Virus record (IMG/VR): IMGVR_UViG_3300049489_000444
Span: 23,108 to 87,107 of that record
DNA from: a virus
Direction: 5' to 3' (one strand)
Length of the DNA stretch: 64,000 nt
Shown here: one piece after another, positions 52,901-62,064 of the stretch
Layout of the letters: each line of letters opens with the position of its first letter
Numbering within the stretch: the stretch's first letter is position 1
Notes under the pieces: generated by a model
Database searches by the model: none
The model's input: only the letters and a program-made list of their open reading frames with translations
Told to the model about the DNA's origin: nothing
Program-made: the position numbers and the translations under genes

Positions 52901-55399
52901 CAGGCAATCATTATGGAACCACGTATGGAGGTCAAAACCCCCGAATGCTTCCTGCGTGGTGTTGATTCTTTCGATTGCCGGATGAAAGACGGTGTGAGGG
53001 TTCCGAAGTTCGACAACATACGGGGTCTGCAGCGAAATGGCGGTTGTCATATCGCGGACTGCGCGCGAAGAACCCGCATCGGCCATATGAGCCCGGATAG
53101 CTAGCTTTGTAGCGAGAGTCTGTTGGGAACGCACGGATGGAGTTGGTAGAATCTCCGGGAACGAAAGATACGGTTCCGCCAGACGACTAGAGATCGGGCT
53201 GAATATCGCCCTATTGATCTCATCAAGCTCGACCTGGGAGTATGAGTAGATCTCGTTGGCGACCGAACAGAGCACGGTTGCGTACGTGGTTGCACTGACG
53301 ATGATGAAGTCGTGGTGTGTACCATCCGTGATGTAGATTAGGTTACGACCACGACCCATGGTCAACATGACCGTCTCGGTCAGGAACTGTGGTACCAGAC
53401 TTTGGTGAATCGTCTCCGGCTTACCTGTCGGCCCTTCACGGGTTATCGCGATGCTGACCGGAAGCCCACGCTCCAGAACTTTGATCGTGAACGGCATCGG
53501 TTCAAACTGGTACGGGATAACGAATCCGGCCCGCAAATAGAATGTCCCTGCCGGGATATCGCCGAGCAGACGGTCGCATGTTTCTTTATGGACGGGATAC
53601 AGGGGACGAATAGTGAGTGACGTCCCCGGTATGGTCTCGGAGCGTGCCGAGACTCCAATGACGTTGGACTCCTCCGAGATGTTATCGACGTCATCTATCG
53701 CCTCAATAGAGATCTTGAACGACGTCAGCAGGCTGTTGAACGCTATCTTGAACGTCCCGGTTCCGTCACCGTTGTTCACGAACGAACCGCTAACGATCTC
53801 AACACCTGACGACTGAGGGCCTAGCTGGATCGCCACAACGTCAGCATTGAGGTCGTGTATTTCGTACGTTGTTTGCCCGGCCTGATAATCAATAACCGTT
53901 GGGCCGCTGATTCCGGGAGTTGATACGATAGTATCTTTGTAAATCTCAACGACCTCTACGGGACCATAACCAGCGAAGTCAATTGTGTTATAGGGTGCTT
54001 CGGCGAACTTGTTGGACGATGATGCCCTCAATCCAAGGTTCTTGATGGTCAACCGGTACGGCTTCTGGCTGGCCATAGCGCTGGCGAATACGAGGTCAAC
54101 GTATGACGGACCCCCGCCAGGAACGGTAACGGAAGTCACGACAGGGGCCGGCACCCCAATATCGAGCGACGTCACCGCGTATGTCTCAGGGTCGGCGACT
54201 GGTGTGTTGGTTCCAGCCGCGTAATCCTCTAGGTTCTCGCTGAACAGGATACGGAGACCCAAACCGAACGGGTTCGCGATCTGTGGGTTGACTGTCGTTA
54301 TACGCGGTCGTGTTGACGTCGAGAATGTATAACTGCTTACAGGCTGTGTGACAGACAATTGGTTGGTCGTCACAAACTGCCCGAGCGTATCGCGGGCCAG
54401 GATGGTCACGGTAATGGACGCGCCAGATGCCGGATAACCTGAGAGGTCGGCGTCGCGGTATGCGGCGACCGGCGTACTCAGCTTCTGGTACGCGGCGATT
54501 GTGGCGCTGTCGTTGGTCGACACTGAACTGACTACTATGACGTCGTCGTCGGTGTGTTTCCCGTACAGCGATATCTTGGTGTTCTGGTGTAGCTCCGATA
54601 GAAACTTAGCCCCTGAACCGACAAGTGTTGTCCCGGTCGGAATAGCATCGTTAGGTTGCGGGATCGTCACAGTACCGGAGATGAGTTTCGTCGGCCACAC
54701 GTCAAGTTCGAAGCCCGCGTCTGGCCCACTGCTGTATGGTTTGATTGTACCACTGAATCCGTCAGCGAACGACTGAAGTTTCCAATCGCATAATGTCGAG
54801 TTGCTGTGGAAGATGGGACGTACAGTCACACCAAGCGGAAACTCTGGGTCTGTGTAGCCAACTGCTGAAGGAGCAGTAAGATTCAGTGTATAGTCATCAA
54901 TGACACTGGCTACCTTGATCGGATTTGTATAGTCATCGTTAAGGACAATCCAGTCGCCAACAGCGACTTCGCTGAGGAACGCAGTAGAGGCGAGGTAGGC
55001 CGACACAGTCGAACTACCGACAGAGAGTTTAGCCGTGCCCGTTAGCTTTTCGCGGTCTACGGTGACCTCTGTCGGGGACACCACACCAGTGACCCACATT
55101 TTTCCTATGTCACGCGTGTTGGTAGCGCTCTTGATGAAGAGCGACTTCCCGATATCAGAGGCAGAGAATGTACGGCCGAACAGCGATTTGAATACGTGAG
55201 TACCGGGTTGTACACTACCATCTCCTGGGTACGACTCCACCCTAATGGCGTCCAGTCCTCCGACAGCCATCGTGATGGTTGACTCGTCGATTAGCGCTTC
55301 GCTCGTGAGTTGCGTAAGGCGAACCTGTACCGACGAAGACGTCAGTACGTTGTTGGTGCCGTCGGTCGGCGCTACTGGGGTGATTAACGGTAGTGTCAT
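49988..55399 (-). CDS. Giant repeat-containing baseplate or fibre protein
   Basis: 1803 residues. The N-terminus begins MTLPLITPVAPTDGTNNVLT, followed by beta-rich modules including a GTTLVGSGAKFLSELHQNTK copy of the GTGT-type module. The middle third has helical stretches (EIYSYSQVELDEINRAIFSP). The C-terminal 40% carries at least six copies of an Ig-like unit (IPVTSTVGFAPSGVILIDSE, then QIRYTGTTATSFTGCTRAYN). It is encoded right after baseplate J with an ATGA overlap, so it is likely attached to the baseplate. GC content and style match the neighbouring virion genes. Confidence 0.75.
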   Translation of the reverse strand: MTLPLITPVAPTDGTNNVLTSSSVQVRLTQLTSEALIDESTITMAVGGLDAIRVESYPGDGSVQPGTHVFKSLFGRTFSASDIGKSLFIKSATNTRDIGKMWVTGVVSPTEVTVDREKLTGTAKLSVGSSTVSAYLASTAFLSEVAVGDWIVLNDDYTNPIKVASVIDDYTLNLTAPSAVGYTDPEFPLGVTVRPIFHSNSTLCDWKLQSFADGFSGTIKPYSSGPDAGFELDVWPTKLISGTVTIPQPNDAIPTGTTLVGSGAKFLSELHQNTKISLYGKHTDDDVIVVSSVSTNDSATIAAYQKLSTPVAAYRDADLSGYPASGASITVTILARDTLGQFVTTNQLSVTQPVSSYTFSTSTRPRITTVNPQIANPFGLGLRILFSENLEDYAAGTNTPVADPETYAVTSLDIGVPAPVVTSVTVPGGGPSYVDLVFASAMASQKPYRLTIKNLGLRASSSNKFAEAPYNTIDFAGYGPVEVVEIYKDTIVSTPGISGPTVIDYQAGQTTYEIHDLNADVVAIQLGPQSSGVEIVSGSFVNNGDGTGTFKIAFNSLLTSFKISIEAIDDVDNISEESNVIGVSARSETIPGTSLTIRPLYPVHKETCDRLLGDIPAGTFYLRAGFVIPYQFEPMPFTIKVLERGLPVSIAITREGPTGKPETIHQSLVPQFLTETVMLTMGRGRNLIYITDGTHHDFIIVSATTYATVLCSVANEIYSYSQVELDEINRAIFSPISSRLAEPYLSFPEILPTPSVRSQQTLATKLAIRAHMADAGSSRAVRDMTTAISLQTPYVVELRNPHTVFHPAIERINTTQEAFGGFDLHTWFHNDCLNRWGSFIRHIANSPERLRPVRISEEEILCEDQSGVIRRHVFDLADPTCSSLSSAINCLDNIQVRIIFFGDFTIPICAATYPFDSCFTGFNPLGSGRSNFDSTIGWDSGIPLDYDMLDPGDDGWVGLCWADRWDSGVTISAQSLGSIQVGSNVFADTTSTSLSAAINNVDMTIPVTSTVGFAPSGVILIDSEQIRYTGTTATSFTGCTRAYNGTDDDSHLISTSVYRAFDSTLHVGKWVRIKSGSRQNTYRILAVLTPTTVRLDWTSDVTESPLVWDLLRDVRLLDSQGPAPATPIAEFFSDGSTTVDADVFYTVNYSFTAADVGRNITISNSLSGEISVIITEIVTSTQVRVGRPTGTGMADYIFARTENLLDWKLWDVTPPRCVFDGYATKAVALASSDLSLQVPTDVIVTLDGSAPTMDAFYQGVGAQTHVHQVGGINNSVTTIPVNTLTTGIPTTLTSALLAGVTTIPVVSTAAFPTSGILMIDSEQIAYSGKTATSFTGASRGHNGTSDVGHLINTEVYRTLSVSGTAIIDSEIITYSGSTPTTLTGVVRGTNGSTAASHAGGIFTDLSGPVTALVTTLPVVSTGTGVSTSVATSAVASGDTTINVISTAGFAATGTIHIDSERILYTGTNATQFLGCVRGHDGTTAASHLIGAAVIVPLFPVVGTLHLNAEQISYSGSTPSSFTGVVRAVNGTIAASHISGTPTILTYGAPVTEIVITSIATPNLNGLMFAQGVATITADAVIDASFGPVVTPANQTNYTVYPPATFAGPPPFNSLHDTFNGMLGTATIQATGNLVRNATTLVPPSGTTMEGTSFLYGTSTGGTPFEQPNGQTLIALFNVDAGALTITVTSTNGFADSGSIYVEGEYIWYASRNATQFLGCIRGYGGSVAAAHSVGVPVTGPSNWLGTSVVSAYGWVSGQPVVSYVGQATMQGVAEITGSDLTEIHNASATHSGTASITAVGSVS
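50200..52430 (-). repeat. Protein-level repeat array (IDSEQIxYTG units)
   Basis: At least six copies of an approximately 45-80 residue unit with core SG-x-I-x-IDSE-x-I-x-YTG, then TGCxRGxNGT and SH. DNA identity between copies is only partial, so the repeats are old compared with the linker repeats. Boundaries are approximate. Confidence 0.75.
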
Positions 55400-56796
55400 T
55401 GGTGCGTCGAGATCAGCAGGTTATTTTGGTCGACCGCTGAGATTTGGCTCTTATTCAGTGAGACAACCTCAACGGGAAGCGTCCCTCCACTTGTCGTGGT
55501 GAATCTCTGGATTTTCACGCTACTCACGCCAGACACATCCGAAAGAATCTTCTGCTGGAGGGTCTCGGGAAGTAAGCTTCCGATGAAGCGATCTGTCTCG
55601 ACGTAATCGAAGATGATCGTGCGCACCGCATCCGTTGTACGGTTGACATCGAAACTAGGCAGGACGGTGACATCAACGTGTACGATGACCTGAACCAGTT
55701 CAGGACGACGCAACAGGATATCCGTACCGAACTCACGACCGTCGTCATCGAAGACGTTAGTCTGTAGACCGTTAATCAGACTGTCGTATGCGTAATTGAT
55801 CTCGACAATCTGACCTGACGTCAGTGGGGTCGAGAACACAATCAAGTCAGACGCCCTGGCTGTTCCCGAGGTTGAAGGGTTGGTGTCTGAATTCAACGCG
55901 TATGCCGTATACGGCGACCCATCAACCAGCACACTGCTGATACTCAGCACTGGAGCGGTATCGAGAACAACCACAGATTCCGTTCCGGTAGCCACAAAGC
56001 GTTGCTGTGTTGTGTCTTGCGTTTCACCAAGGATATAGGCGTCGATGGCTGGTCGTCCAGTATCACGACGAAAGATGGCACGGTCTTTCGGGTACACCAG
56101 AGAGATGTCCAGAACATCCTCCGGGGCGTACTCCACAATACGGGTCGCGATACCTGAACCGGTCTCTGGATTCAGACCAACAAACTTTCGGCGAATGCGA
56201 GCCAGATAATCAGCGAAACTCTGCCGGTCTGTCCCGAGCACGTTGGCCGTTTCACGGTTCTCGGTCCCATCAATCCCGCTGATGCGCGTCAAGAATCTCT
56301 TGATGCGAAACGCCGGAAGGTTTCCTGCGGTCCCGATAGAGGTGCACTCAACATTCGCGGTGATTTCGTACCGTTTGCGAGAAGCGTTGAGGTATGCGTC
56401 CGCGTTACTGGCCAACATGACCACACGCTCAGTAACGACATACACGCGAGACGCATCAGACGTTCCGACAAGAGTTCCGCGTTCGATTGGGATGTCACGC
56501 GTCGGACGAGAACTTGTGTAGAATGTCTGACGGTACCTTGCTGGTTTTCCACTGACCGGCGGAAGTCCGAATGCTGTGCCGATGGCGTTGATCTCAGTTT
56601 CTGTTACTACTTTATCCAACTGCAGGCTGGCCAGCACACGGAGGTCTTCAACGGTCTGCTCTGTCGCGGCCAACTCTGGCGCAACAGGAAACAACAGTAG
56701 GTCGGCGATCGGGCCTTTGGCGAGGTCCGCTGTCGGATCGGCCGTGGCGACCGTCAGACTAAGAGCACGTTTGATTTCTTCTGCAGAGCGTGCCAT
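55396..56796 (-). CDS. Baseplate J-like wedge protein
   Basis: 466 residues. The baseplate J family is indicated by the overall plan: helical N-terminus, PIERGTLVGTSDASRVYVVT, ITANVECTSIGTAGNLPAFR, then ISGIDGTENRETANVLGTDR and ESFADYL-type text (QSFADYLARIRRKFVG). The C-terminus has a second beta domain (LLRRPELVQVIVHVDVTVLP). J-like proteins form the wedge between baseplate hub and fibres. The gp25-like gene is immediately upstream, the usual order. GAGGTACC precedes the ATG. Confidence 0.88.
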   Translation of the reverse strand: MARSAEEIKRALSLTVATADPTADLAKGPIADLLLFPVAPELAATEQTVEDLRVLASLQLDKVVTETEINAIGTAFGLPPVSGKPARYRQTFYTSSRPTRDIPIERGTLVGTSDASRVYVVTERVVMLASNADAYLNASRKRYEITANVECTSIGTAGNLPAFRIKRFLTRISGIDGTENRETANVLGTDRQSFADYLARIRRKFVGLNPETGSGIATRIVEYAPEDVLDISLVYPKDRAIFRRDTGRPAIDAYILGETQDTTQQRFVATGTESVVVLDTAPVLSISSVLVDGSPYTAYALNSDTNPSTSGTARASDLIVFSTPLTSGQIVEINYAYDSLINGLQTNVFDDDGREFGTDILLRRPELVQVIVHVDVTVLPSFDVNRTTDAVRTIIFDYVETDRFIGSLLPETLQQKILSDVSGVSSVKIQRFTTTSGGTLPVEVVSLNKSQISAVDQNNLLISTHQ

Positions 56797-56805
56797 GTCG
56801 GTACC

Positions 56806-57315
56806 TCAAGTAGGTGTAACAAAACTTCCGCCATTCGGGACATCCACCGTGCCGCCAGACAGCGCAAACTGGTGGTTAAGTTTGACTTCCTGTAGGTTTG
56901 ATACCGGCGGTACAGTAGACCCAGACCTAACAAATACTTCCACAAAGTAAATGAAGTCAGTCGTGTCGAGAGCCTCGACCATGAGGCGACCGATGTTGTC
57001 GATATGTTCGTCGTCAGTCACGTTCTGATCTTGGTCCTGCATATCAATCAGGCTCTGGATAGCTTCTTGAACTTTTCTGGCCACCAGAGGTTTTCCAACA
57101 AGACCACTGAAAAACATCGGTGTTTGGAGGCTCGCCAGTTCGTTCCCGTAAGCCCGCCTGAATGCTCGTCCTGACCGGTTCGTTTGTTTGCGGTCAATCA
57201 TCAGGACTTCCGCGACATCCTGTGAGCACTTATCGACTCCAGATATGAGGCTGGGCATACCGGTCACTTCATTGATATCGAGATCTCCGTTTGATACCTT
57301 GAGTGTTGTGCTCAT
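56806..57315 (-). CDS. gp25/gpW-like baseplate wedge protein
   Basis: 169 residues. GDLDINEVTGMPSLISGVDK, then CSQDVAEVLMIDRK, then RAYGNELASLQ fits the gp25-like lysozyme-fold family that links sheath to baseplate. It lies one gene upstream of baseplate J, as in P2 and T4-like clusters. TAGGTAGG lies before the ATG. Assignment by pattern and synteny. Confidence 0.75.
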   Translation of the reverse strand: MSTTLKVSNGDLDINEVTGMPSLISGVDKCSQDVAEVLMIDRKQTNRSGRAFRRAYGNELASLQTPMFFSGLVGKPLVARKVQEAIQSLIDMQDQDQNVTDDEHIDNIGRLMVEALDTTDFIYFVEVFVRSGSTVPPVSNLQEVKLNHQFALSGGTVDVPNGGSFVTPT

Positions 57316-57360
57316 ATGTGCCTACCTAATGAGTTTAGAACTAAAAAAGTATATTGAAAG

Positions 57361-57900
57361 TCAGAACCCAGAGTACTCACTCAGGACGGCAGACCAACTC
57401 TTACGTTCCTTCTCGAGATCCTCTGATATCCCTTGATTGCTGAGTCGTTCCGCCAATACAGACACGCATACCATCTGATGCTTCGCACGTTCCATGGCCA
57501 GTACGACCTCGTCTTCGCCCAGTTGGGCGTCTCGCAACAGCAGACCAACTTCCCCGACTGAGGCGTATTCCCCAAACTGTTCTTTGAATGACGATAAGTC
57601 GGATGTGGCATCTTGGAGTTCTTCGTACTTGGCCGTGGCGTTGTCTCCGTCGACCCTAAGGGCTGCCCGCAGAACGCTATCGCGCTTCCTTTGTCGCTCG
57701 TTTTTTGGTGTCTGCTGTGAGGTCTTGGTGCGTGCCTGCTCGCGGGCCGAATCAGGGACCAGAATCAGGACAGCCTCAAAATCAGAACTGATCTCTGTTT
57801 CGAGCTTATCGTCGGCGTTGTAGTACGACGGTCTCCCGGTCTTCTTGCGACCTGCGTCGACCGTCGCGGCCTCCGTGGTATCATGGAATCTGATCGCCAT
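57361..57900 (-). CDS. Unknown 179-residue protein of the baseplate operon
   Basis: A charged, helical protein (SREQARTKTSQQTPKNERQR-like stretches; a C-terminal helix SEDLEKERKSWSAVLSEY). GAGGCTCAC precedes the ATG. It sits between the LamG-like protein and the gp25-like protein. Role unknown, possibly a baseplate assembly factor. The 45 bases after its stop are AT-rich and may hold a late promoter or terminator that I cannot define. Confidence 0.55.
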   Translation of the reverse strand: MAIRFHDTTEAATVDAGRKKTGRPSYYNADDKLETEISSDFEAVLILVPDSAREQARTKTSQQTPKNERQRKRDSVLRAALRVDGDNATAKYEELQDATSDLSSFKEQFGEYASVGEVGLLLRDAQLGEDEVVLAMERAKHQMVCVSVLAERLSNQGISEDLEKERKSWSAVLSEYSGF

Positions 57901-57907
57901 GTGAGCC

Positions 57908-60900
57908 TCAGTTCAGCACCAACAGGAAATTAGCGACGGGACCGATACAGGGAATAGAGGCGTCAACCGCCAGCTTGCTAGCTGACCCGCCTGTGAGTTC
58001 GACATTCACGGTAAACGATGTGATGGCCTGCAGGATCTTGCGAAGCAGGAGTTCGATGGTGTCGACGAGAGCCTGTAGACGGTCCAAGAGCAGGTCGAGT
58101 TGTGGCGGACATTGACGATCCGCTACAACCTTAGGCTGCTCGATCCCGCATACCCCACCACGGATGGCCGCAATAAGTGTCTTCGGGATACACAACAGTC
58201 TATTGAATCTGTCGACCACGACGGTCGACTGATTAAGAACACTGGTTGCCTGTTCAAGAAGATGTTTGAGCAATGATACCACGGAATCAATCTTGATGTG
58301 GAACGGACGTGCCGAGAAGCTTGCGCTGACGTTGGCCACGCATGGGATGTATTTGTCGAACGCGAGTTTTTGGTTTCCGATAGAGGCACTCTCGCGCAAC
58401 GCGAATGGTACAATTACCGCTGTAACTCGACGCAGTATGCGCGAGACGTTACCGAGCATGTCATCAATGATAGCAATTAGGGCCTGACAGTCCTTATCGG
58501 CTGCAGTCAGGATATCATCAGTGATGATGTCATCGGTCTTCGCGTACAGGGCCTTCCCGAGGTCGACTGTCTGGGCCGTTACCAGAGCCGGATTCAGCGG
58601 ACTTTGGTCGCCATCTACCGTGACGCCACCCGGAGCCGTGATGGCCTTCTGGATGGTTGCCGCGACGGTACCAAGGTCAGGTGACGTGTTGATCGGAATT
58701 ATGGTTGGTGCCGAGATACCGGCTGTCGTGTCGTCAGGTCGTGTGGCGATTTCGTTGATGTCTGTTGTCGTGATACCGATACTCTGAAGCTTGACAGAGA
58801 TGTCCGGCACTGGGATCACATAGACCTTAAGCTTGTCTGTGGTGGTCACAGCGAGTGCGTCGGCAATCTGGGCGCCAGTCATGCCCATGTTGCGCATCTT
58901 CTGGATGGACGCGTCCTCAACGCCAACCGAGCCTATCCACCAAAAACGCAACTTCAGTGCGTCGGTATTGCTGTATCCTGCCGCCATCGCGGCCGCGTTG
59001 AGGTTCTTGTTGATGCCGACGATGCGCTCGGTAACGAGCAATGTCGTCGACGGACGACCACAACTATCCACAGAGGCAATCTCTTGGTAATCTTCCGTAA
59101 GGGCAATCAGAACAAACGACTTCGTCGGCTTACCGACAATCAGCTTGTCGGCCGCGTCGGTACTACCAACAGTCTTGGCCAGCGCGTTATAGGCGCTCAT
59201 GTCGGTCGAACCTTTGACAAGAGGTTGCCCGTTAGCGGTCAGCATCCCCCACTTCGGCATGAGTCGATTCAGATGGTCAATATCGTATTGGAGTGCTGGG
59301 TCTGGTGTTCCGATGGTCTGAGCGAGTTGGCTCGTTGTCTTGACGGTAGGGTTGTCCAGACCGGCCAACATGTCATCCAGTTGGGCATTGACTTGGTCTG
59401 TCGTGATGGTCGCGGTATTGAGGCTTGATTTGTACTCGTAGTCGCAATACACGGTCTGTCCGTCAGTGATGTCGCTGAGGACGCTGCGCTGTATGCTCTT
59501 CCCTGCCGCGATGTAGTCAGGGAAACTACGCGAGAACATCCGACGAATCTTTGCGTCGTGGTCTGGCGATTCTCCTGTGTCTATCGGGGCCAAGTACATC
59601 GACAATGCATTCATGGATCCAATGAAATTTCGTGCTGGGAATTCTGCGTCGTGACCTACGTAGTAGTTGGCTACGATGTTTCTGGTCGTGATGTTCTCTG
59701 GCGCTACTCCGCCGGTAGGCCCAGGTTTGTGATCGAACACCTGAGTGTTGAAGGTGCCGTCCAACTTTCCGACATGAATCATGATACGGTGGCTTGAGAT
59801 ATCCCCATCGTATGCGGGTAGAGCCAGCGTCACTGCGGTGGACTTCAACGTCAGTTGCGTATCACTAGCGACGTTATCGATTTCATAGAAACGGTCATCG
59901 ACACTTACACCATCACCTACAAAACGGATGAATTTCCCTGCCCCAGACCCGAGACCAAACTTCGCCGTGAACCCACTACCGGTGACAATCAGGCTGCTGG
60001 CAGGCTTCGTGACGTGACCAAGATTCCTGTTACGTCGTTGAAATCCTACGAACAGGTAATCACCCAGCGACCACGCTACGTTGGTGTTAACTGCCTCGTG
60101 CACGACACGCTGGTCGCGTTCCCAATAGAAGCGTACCTTTGATGTGGCCTGCTCGACACTCAGCGCATACAGCGTGTTGCCCGTCTCTGGTTGGTAGACC
60201 ACCCCGGATGCCTTGCTGAAGGCGGTCCTCATAGTCGAGGCAGGATTTGAAGTACCGCTGTATTGTTCGGAAAGAGTCAGGACAAGTCCTGATATCCCGA
60301 TCACCTCGTAGACACGGTCAGGTTGAGCGCCGAAAACGATGCGATCAAACTTGACTAGACCGGCTGTGCTGGTAACGGTGATTTGACTGACCGTTCTACC
60401 CTCAACAACAGTCGTCGTTCCCGGTAAGGACGCCGTTCCGTTTAACGGGTCTGGGCTGGCCGGCGACGAGAACGAAAAGACCACACGTTCAGATGCGCTG
60501 GTCGGTTTGACCCAGGCCCAGGCACACAAGTCGTTATGCACGAGCATCTGCGACAGCGAGATTGTCGAGATGGCTACCTTCGTTGGCAGTACGAAGTACG
60601 CTGAACCATCAAATGTCCGTGAATAACCGAGCGGACCTTCCGCGGTTGACGTGCTTGGTGCCGAGCCAGTTACCAGTTTCGGATTTTTACCGTAGAACGA
60701 AGAATCGATCAGATCGTCAGTTGCGGCAGATGCTGAGCCGTCTACATTCTGGAACAACCAATGACCGGTCGCGGCCTCGTAGGTTTCCTGCAGGCCTCCA
60801 CGGCCCTGAGTGATTGTCTCGCCGTTAGGTCCGGGAGAGGTATATTGTTTCTCGACTTTTGGTTCTTTGCGGTAGGTCAGCCCTTGCCCTTCAGGCATCG

Positions 60901-61132
60901 ATCGCACAACCAGGGTATCGGTTGGGGTTCTGATTGGCTCTTTGATGAGGGATGATGGGTTCTGCCCTGTGAGGGTGATGCTCTCGTCGCGGCGTTGACT
61001 TGTAAGGTCATTCAGTTTAACAAGTTCATCCTGAACTTCAGCCACGGCTTGCGCGACCGCCTCGCGAAACGTAAGGATCGCGTCAGCGCGTGTACCCTCT
61101 ATGGAACAAGAGCGATAACGGATCGATCCCAT
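57908..61132 (-). CDS. Large tail protein with LamG-like lectin domain
   Basis: 1074 residues. About residues 115-500 look like a concanavalin/LamG sandwich (YSRTFDGSAYFVLPTKVAIS, LCAWAWVKPTSASERVVFSF), with a further beta module. Residues about 530-800 are helix/strand mixed, and the C-terminal third is helical (AIIDDMLGNVSRILRRVTAV). Such LamG-bearing tail proteins can bind cell-surface sugars. The N-terminal ILTFREAVAQAVAEVQDELV is coiled-coil-like. AGGGG lies before the ATG. Sugar binding is inferred from the fold only. Confidence 0.65.
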   Translation of the reverse strand: MGSIRYRSCSIEGTRADAILTFREAVAQAVAEVQDELVKLNDLTSQRRDESITLTGQNPSSLIKEPIRTPTDTLVVRSMPEGQGLTYRKEPKVEKQYTSPGPNGETITQGRGGLQETYEAATGHWLFQNVDGSASAATDDLIDSSFYGKNPKLVTGSAPSTSTAEGPLGYSRTFDGSAYFVLPTKVAISTISLSQMLVHNDLCAWAWVKPTSASERVVFSFSSPASPDPLNGTASLPGTTTVVEGRTVSQITVTSTAGLVKFDRIVFGAQPDRVYEVIGISGLVLTLSEQYSGTSNPASTMRTAFSKASGVVYQPETGNTLYALSVEQATSKVRFYWERDQRVVHEAVNTNVAWSLGDYLFVGFQRRNRNLGHVTKPASSLIVTGSGFTAKFGLGSGAGKFIRFVGDGVSVDDRFYEIDNVASDTQLTLKSTAVTLALPAYDGDISSHRIMIHVGKLDGTFNTQVFDHKPGPTGGVAPENITTRNIVANYYVGHDAEFPARNFIGSMNALSMYLAPIDTGESPDHDAKIRRMFSRSFPDYIAAGKSIQRSVLSDITDGQTVYCDYEYKSSLNTATITTDQVNAQLDDMLAGLDNPTVKTTSQLAQTIGTPDPALQYDIDHLNRLMPKWGMLTANGQPLVKGSTDMSAYNALAKTVGSTDAADKLIVGKPTKSFVLIALTEDYQEIASVDSCGRPSTTLLVTERIVGINKNLNAAAMAAGYSNTDALKLRFWWIGSVGVEDASIQKMRNMGMTGAQIADALAVTTTDKLKVYVIPVPDISVKLQSIGITTTDINEIATRPDDTTAGISAPTIIPINTSPDLGTVAATIQKAITAPGGVTVDGDQSPLNPALVTAQTVDLGKALYAKTDDIITDDILTAADKDCQALIAIIDDMLGNVSRILRRVTAVIVPFALRESASIGNQKLAFDKYIPCVANVSASFSARPFHIKIDSVVSLLKHLLEQATSVLNQSTVVVDRFNRLLCIPKTLIAAIRGGVCGIEQPKVVADRQCPPQLDLLLDRLQALVDTIELLLRKILQAITSFTVNVELTGGSASKLAVDASIPCIGPVANFLLVLN

Positions 61133-61169
61133 AAGTCGATACCCCTAAGTTGGATTTCGCGATGTTGAG

Positions 61170-61544
61170 TTACTGGCGGGCCACACCGACGCCATGCGCC
61201 TCTTTGATCTTCAGCATACCTGCGATTCGTTGATGGATGTAGTCAGCGAATGTCCCAATTGAGGCCCCATAGGCCGCGTAGACCATCATCGGACTGGAGA
61301 TCTCTTGTGTCTTGAGGTAGGCGACCAAATAGTCAGGCCGCAACGGTACCAACACACCACTCAGCACCCCTAGCAGGATCGGAATGAGCGGGATGGCGAC
61401 CTCTTTCGCCCAAGCGAGCTTCAGTTTGTCTTGTCCGGCCATCAAAATGAATGCGTTCTTCATTGCCCGTGTTCCAACGTGAACACCGCAACTCAGTAGA
61501 AGTGACTGCCAGCAGTAGAGAATCTCAAGTGGTCCCAGTTCCAT
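61170..61544 (-). CDS. Putative holin-like membrane protein
   Basis: 124 residues with two or three hydrophobic helices: EILYCWQSLLLSCGVHVGT, VAIPLIPILLGVLSGVLVPL and MMVYAAYGASIGTFADYI. ATG 61544 has AGGAGG upstream and overlaps the peptidase-like gene by 20 bases; the upstream open frame is not coding. Size and topology resemble phage holins, and it is encoded in a membrane/peptidase cassette, but holin activity is inference. Confidence 0.6.
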   Translation of the reverse strand: MELGPLEILYCWQSLLLSCGVHVGTRAMKNAFILMAGQDKLKLAWAKEVAIPLIPILLGVLSGVLVPLRPDYLVAYLKTQEISSPMMVYAAYGASIGTFADYIHQRIAGMLKIKEAHGVGVARQ

Positions 61545-62064
61545 GTGTTCCTCCTGTTTCTGCTTCATAGAACTTAAGGAGTTGGTCGGGCGTAACGACC
61601 TCTGGGTCATCGACAGTAAGATTCGGGTATGATTGACTGATGAGGCCGCGAGCGACCGCCTCAGAACAATACACGTTCGACTTCGACCTGAATGGGTTCT
61701 TCCATTGGCGTCTGAGGAATCGCCCAACCTGAACCCAAGCCGCGCCAAGCAGCCCAGCGAAGTCGTACATCGTACCTAGCCACTGCACGGAAAACAGCAG
61801 CGCATCATCTACATCATGCTTCGGCTGAATGATTGCAACAATCTTGTTCCTTTTTTGGAAGGTCGTAAACGGGATAAGACGATAACCAGTCTCGTGGGCA
61901 TCCATGACCATGTCGATGCCGAAATCTAGGTCATAGTAGATCCACCAAACATGTGAGCACTGCGCACCAGTCATGCTGCGAATCAAAGCTGAAACCGGAT
62001 TGTACCGCTGAGTGGACCACCCAATGCGGGTTTTTAGGTTTGGTCCATGATGTGCTGCGGCCAT
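61525..62064 (-). CDS. Permuted NlpC/P60-like cysteine hydrolase
   Basis: 179 residues. CSHVWWIYYDLDFGIDMVMD supplies a His near the N-terminal third; VYCSEAVARGLISQSYPN carries the likely catalytic Cys late in the chain, the order seen in permuted (YiiX-like) NlpC/P60 enzymes. TPDQLLKFYEAE closes the fold. Such enzymes cut peptidoglycan or lipid/protein amides. ATG 62064 overlaps the previous stop (TGATG) with GGAGAG upstream. Encoded between two membrane proteins, which suggests a lysis or entry cassette. Confidence 0.65.
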   Translation of the reverse strand: MAAAHHGPNLKTRIGWSTQRYNPVSALIRSMTGAQCSHVWWIYYDLDFGIDMVMDAHETGYRLIPFTTFQKRNKIVAIIQPKHDVDDALLFSVQWLGTMYDFAGLLGAAWVQVGRFLRRQWKNPFRSKSNVYCSEAVARGLISQSYPNLTVDDPEVVTPDQLLKFYEAETGGTHGTGTT

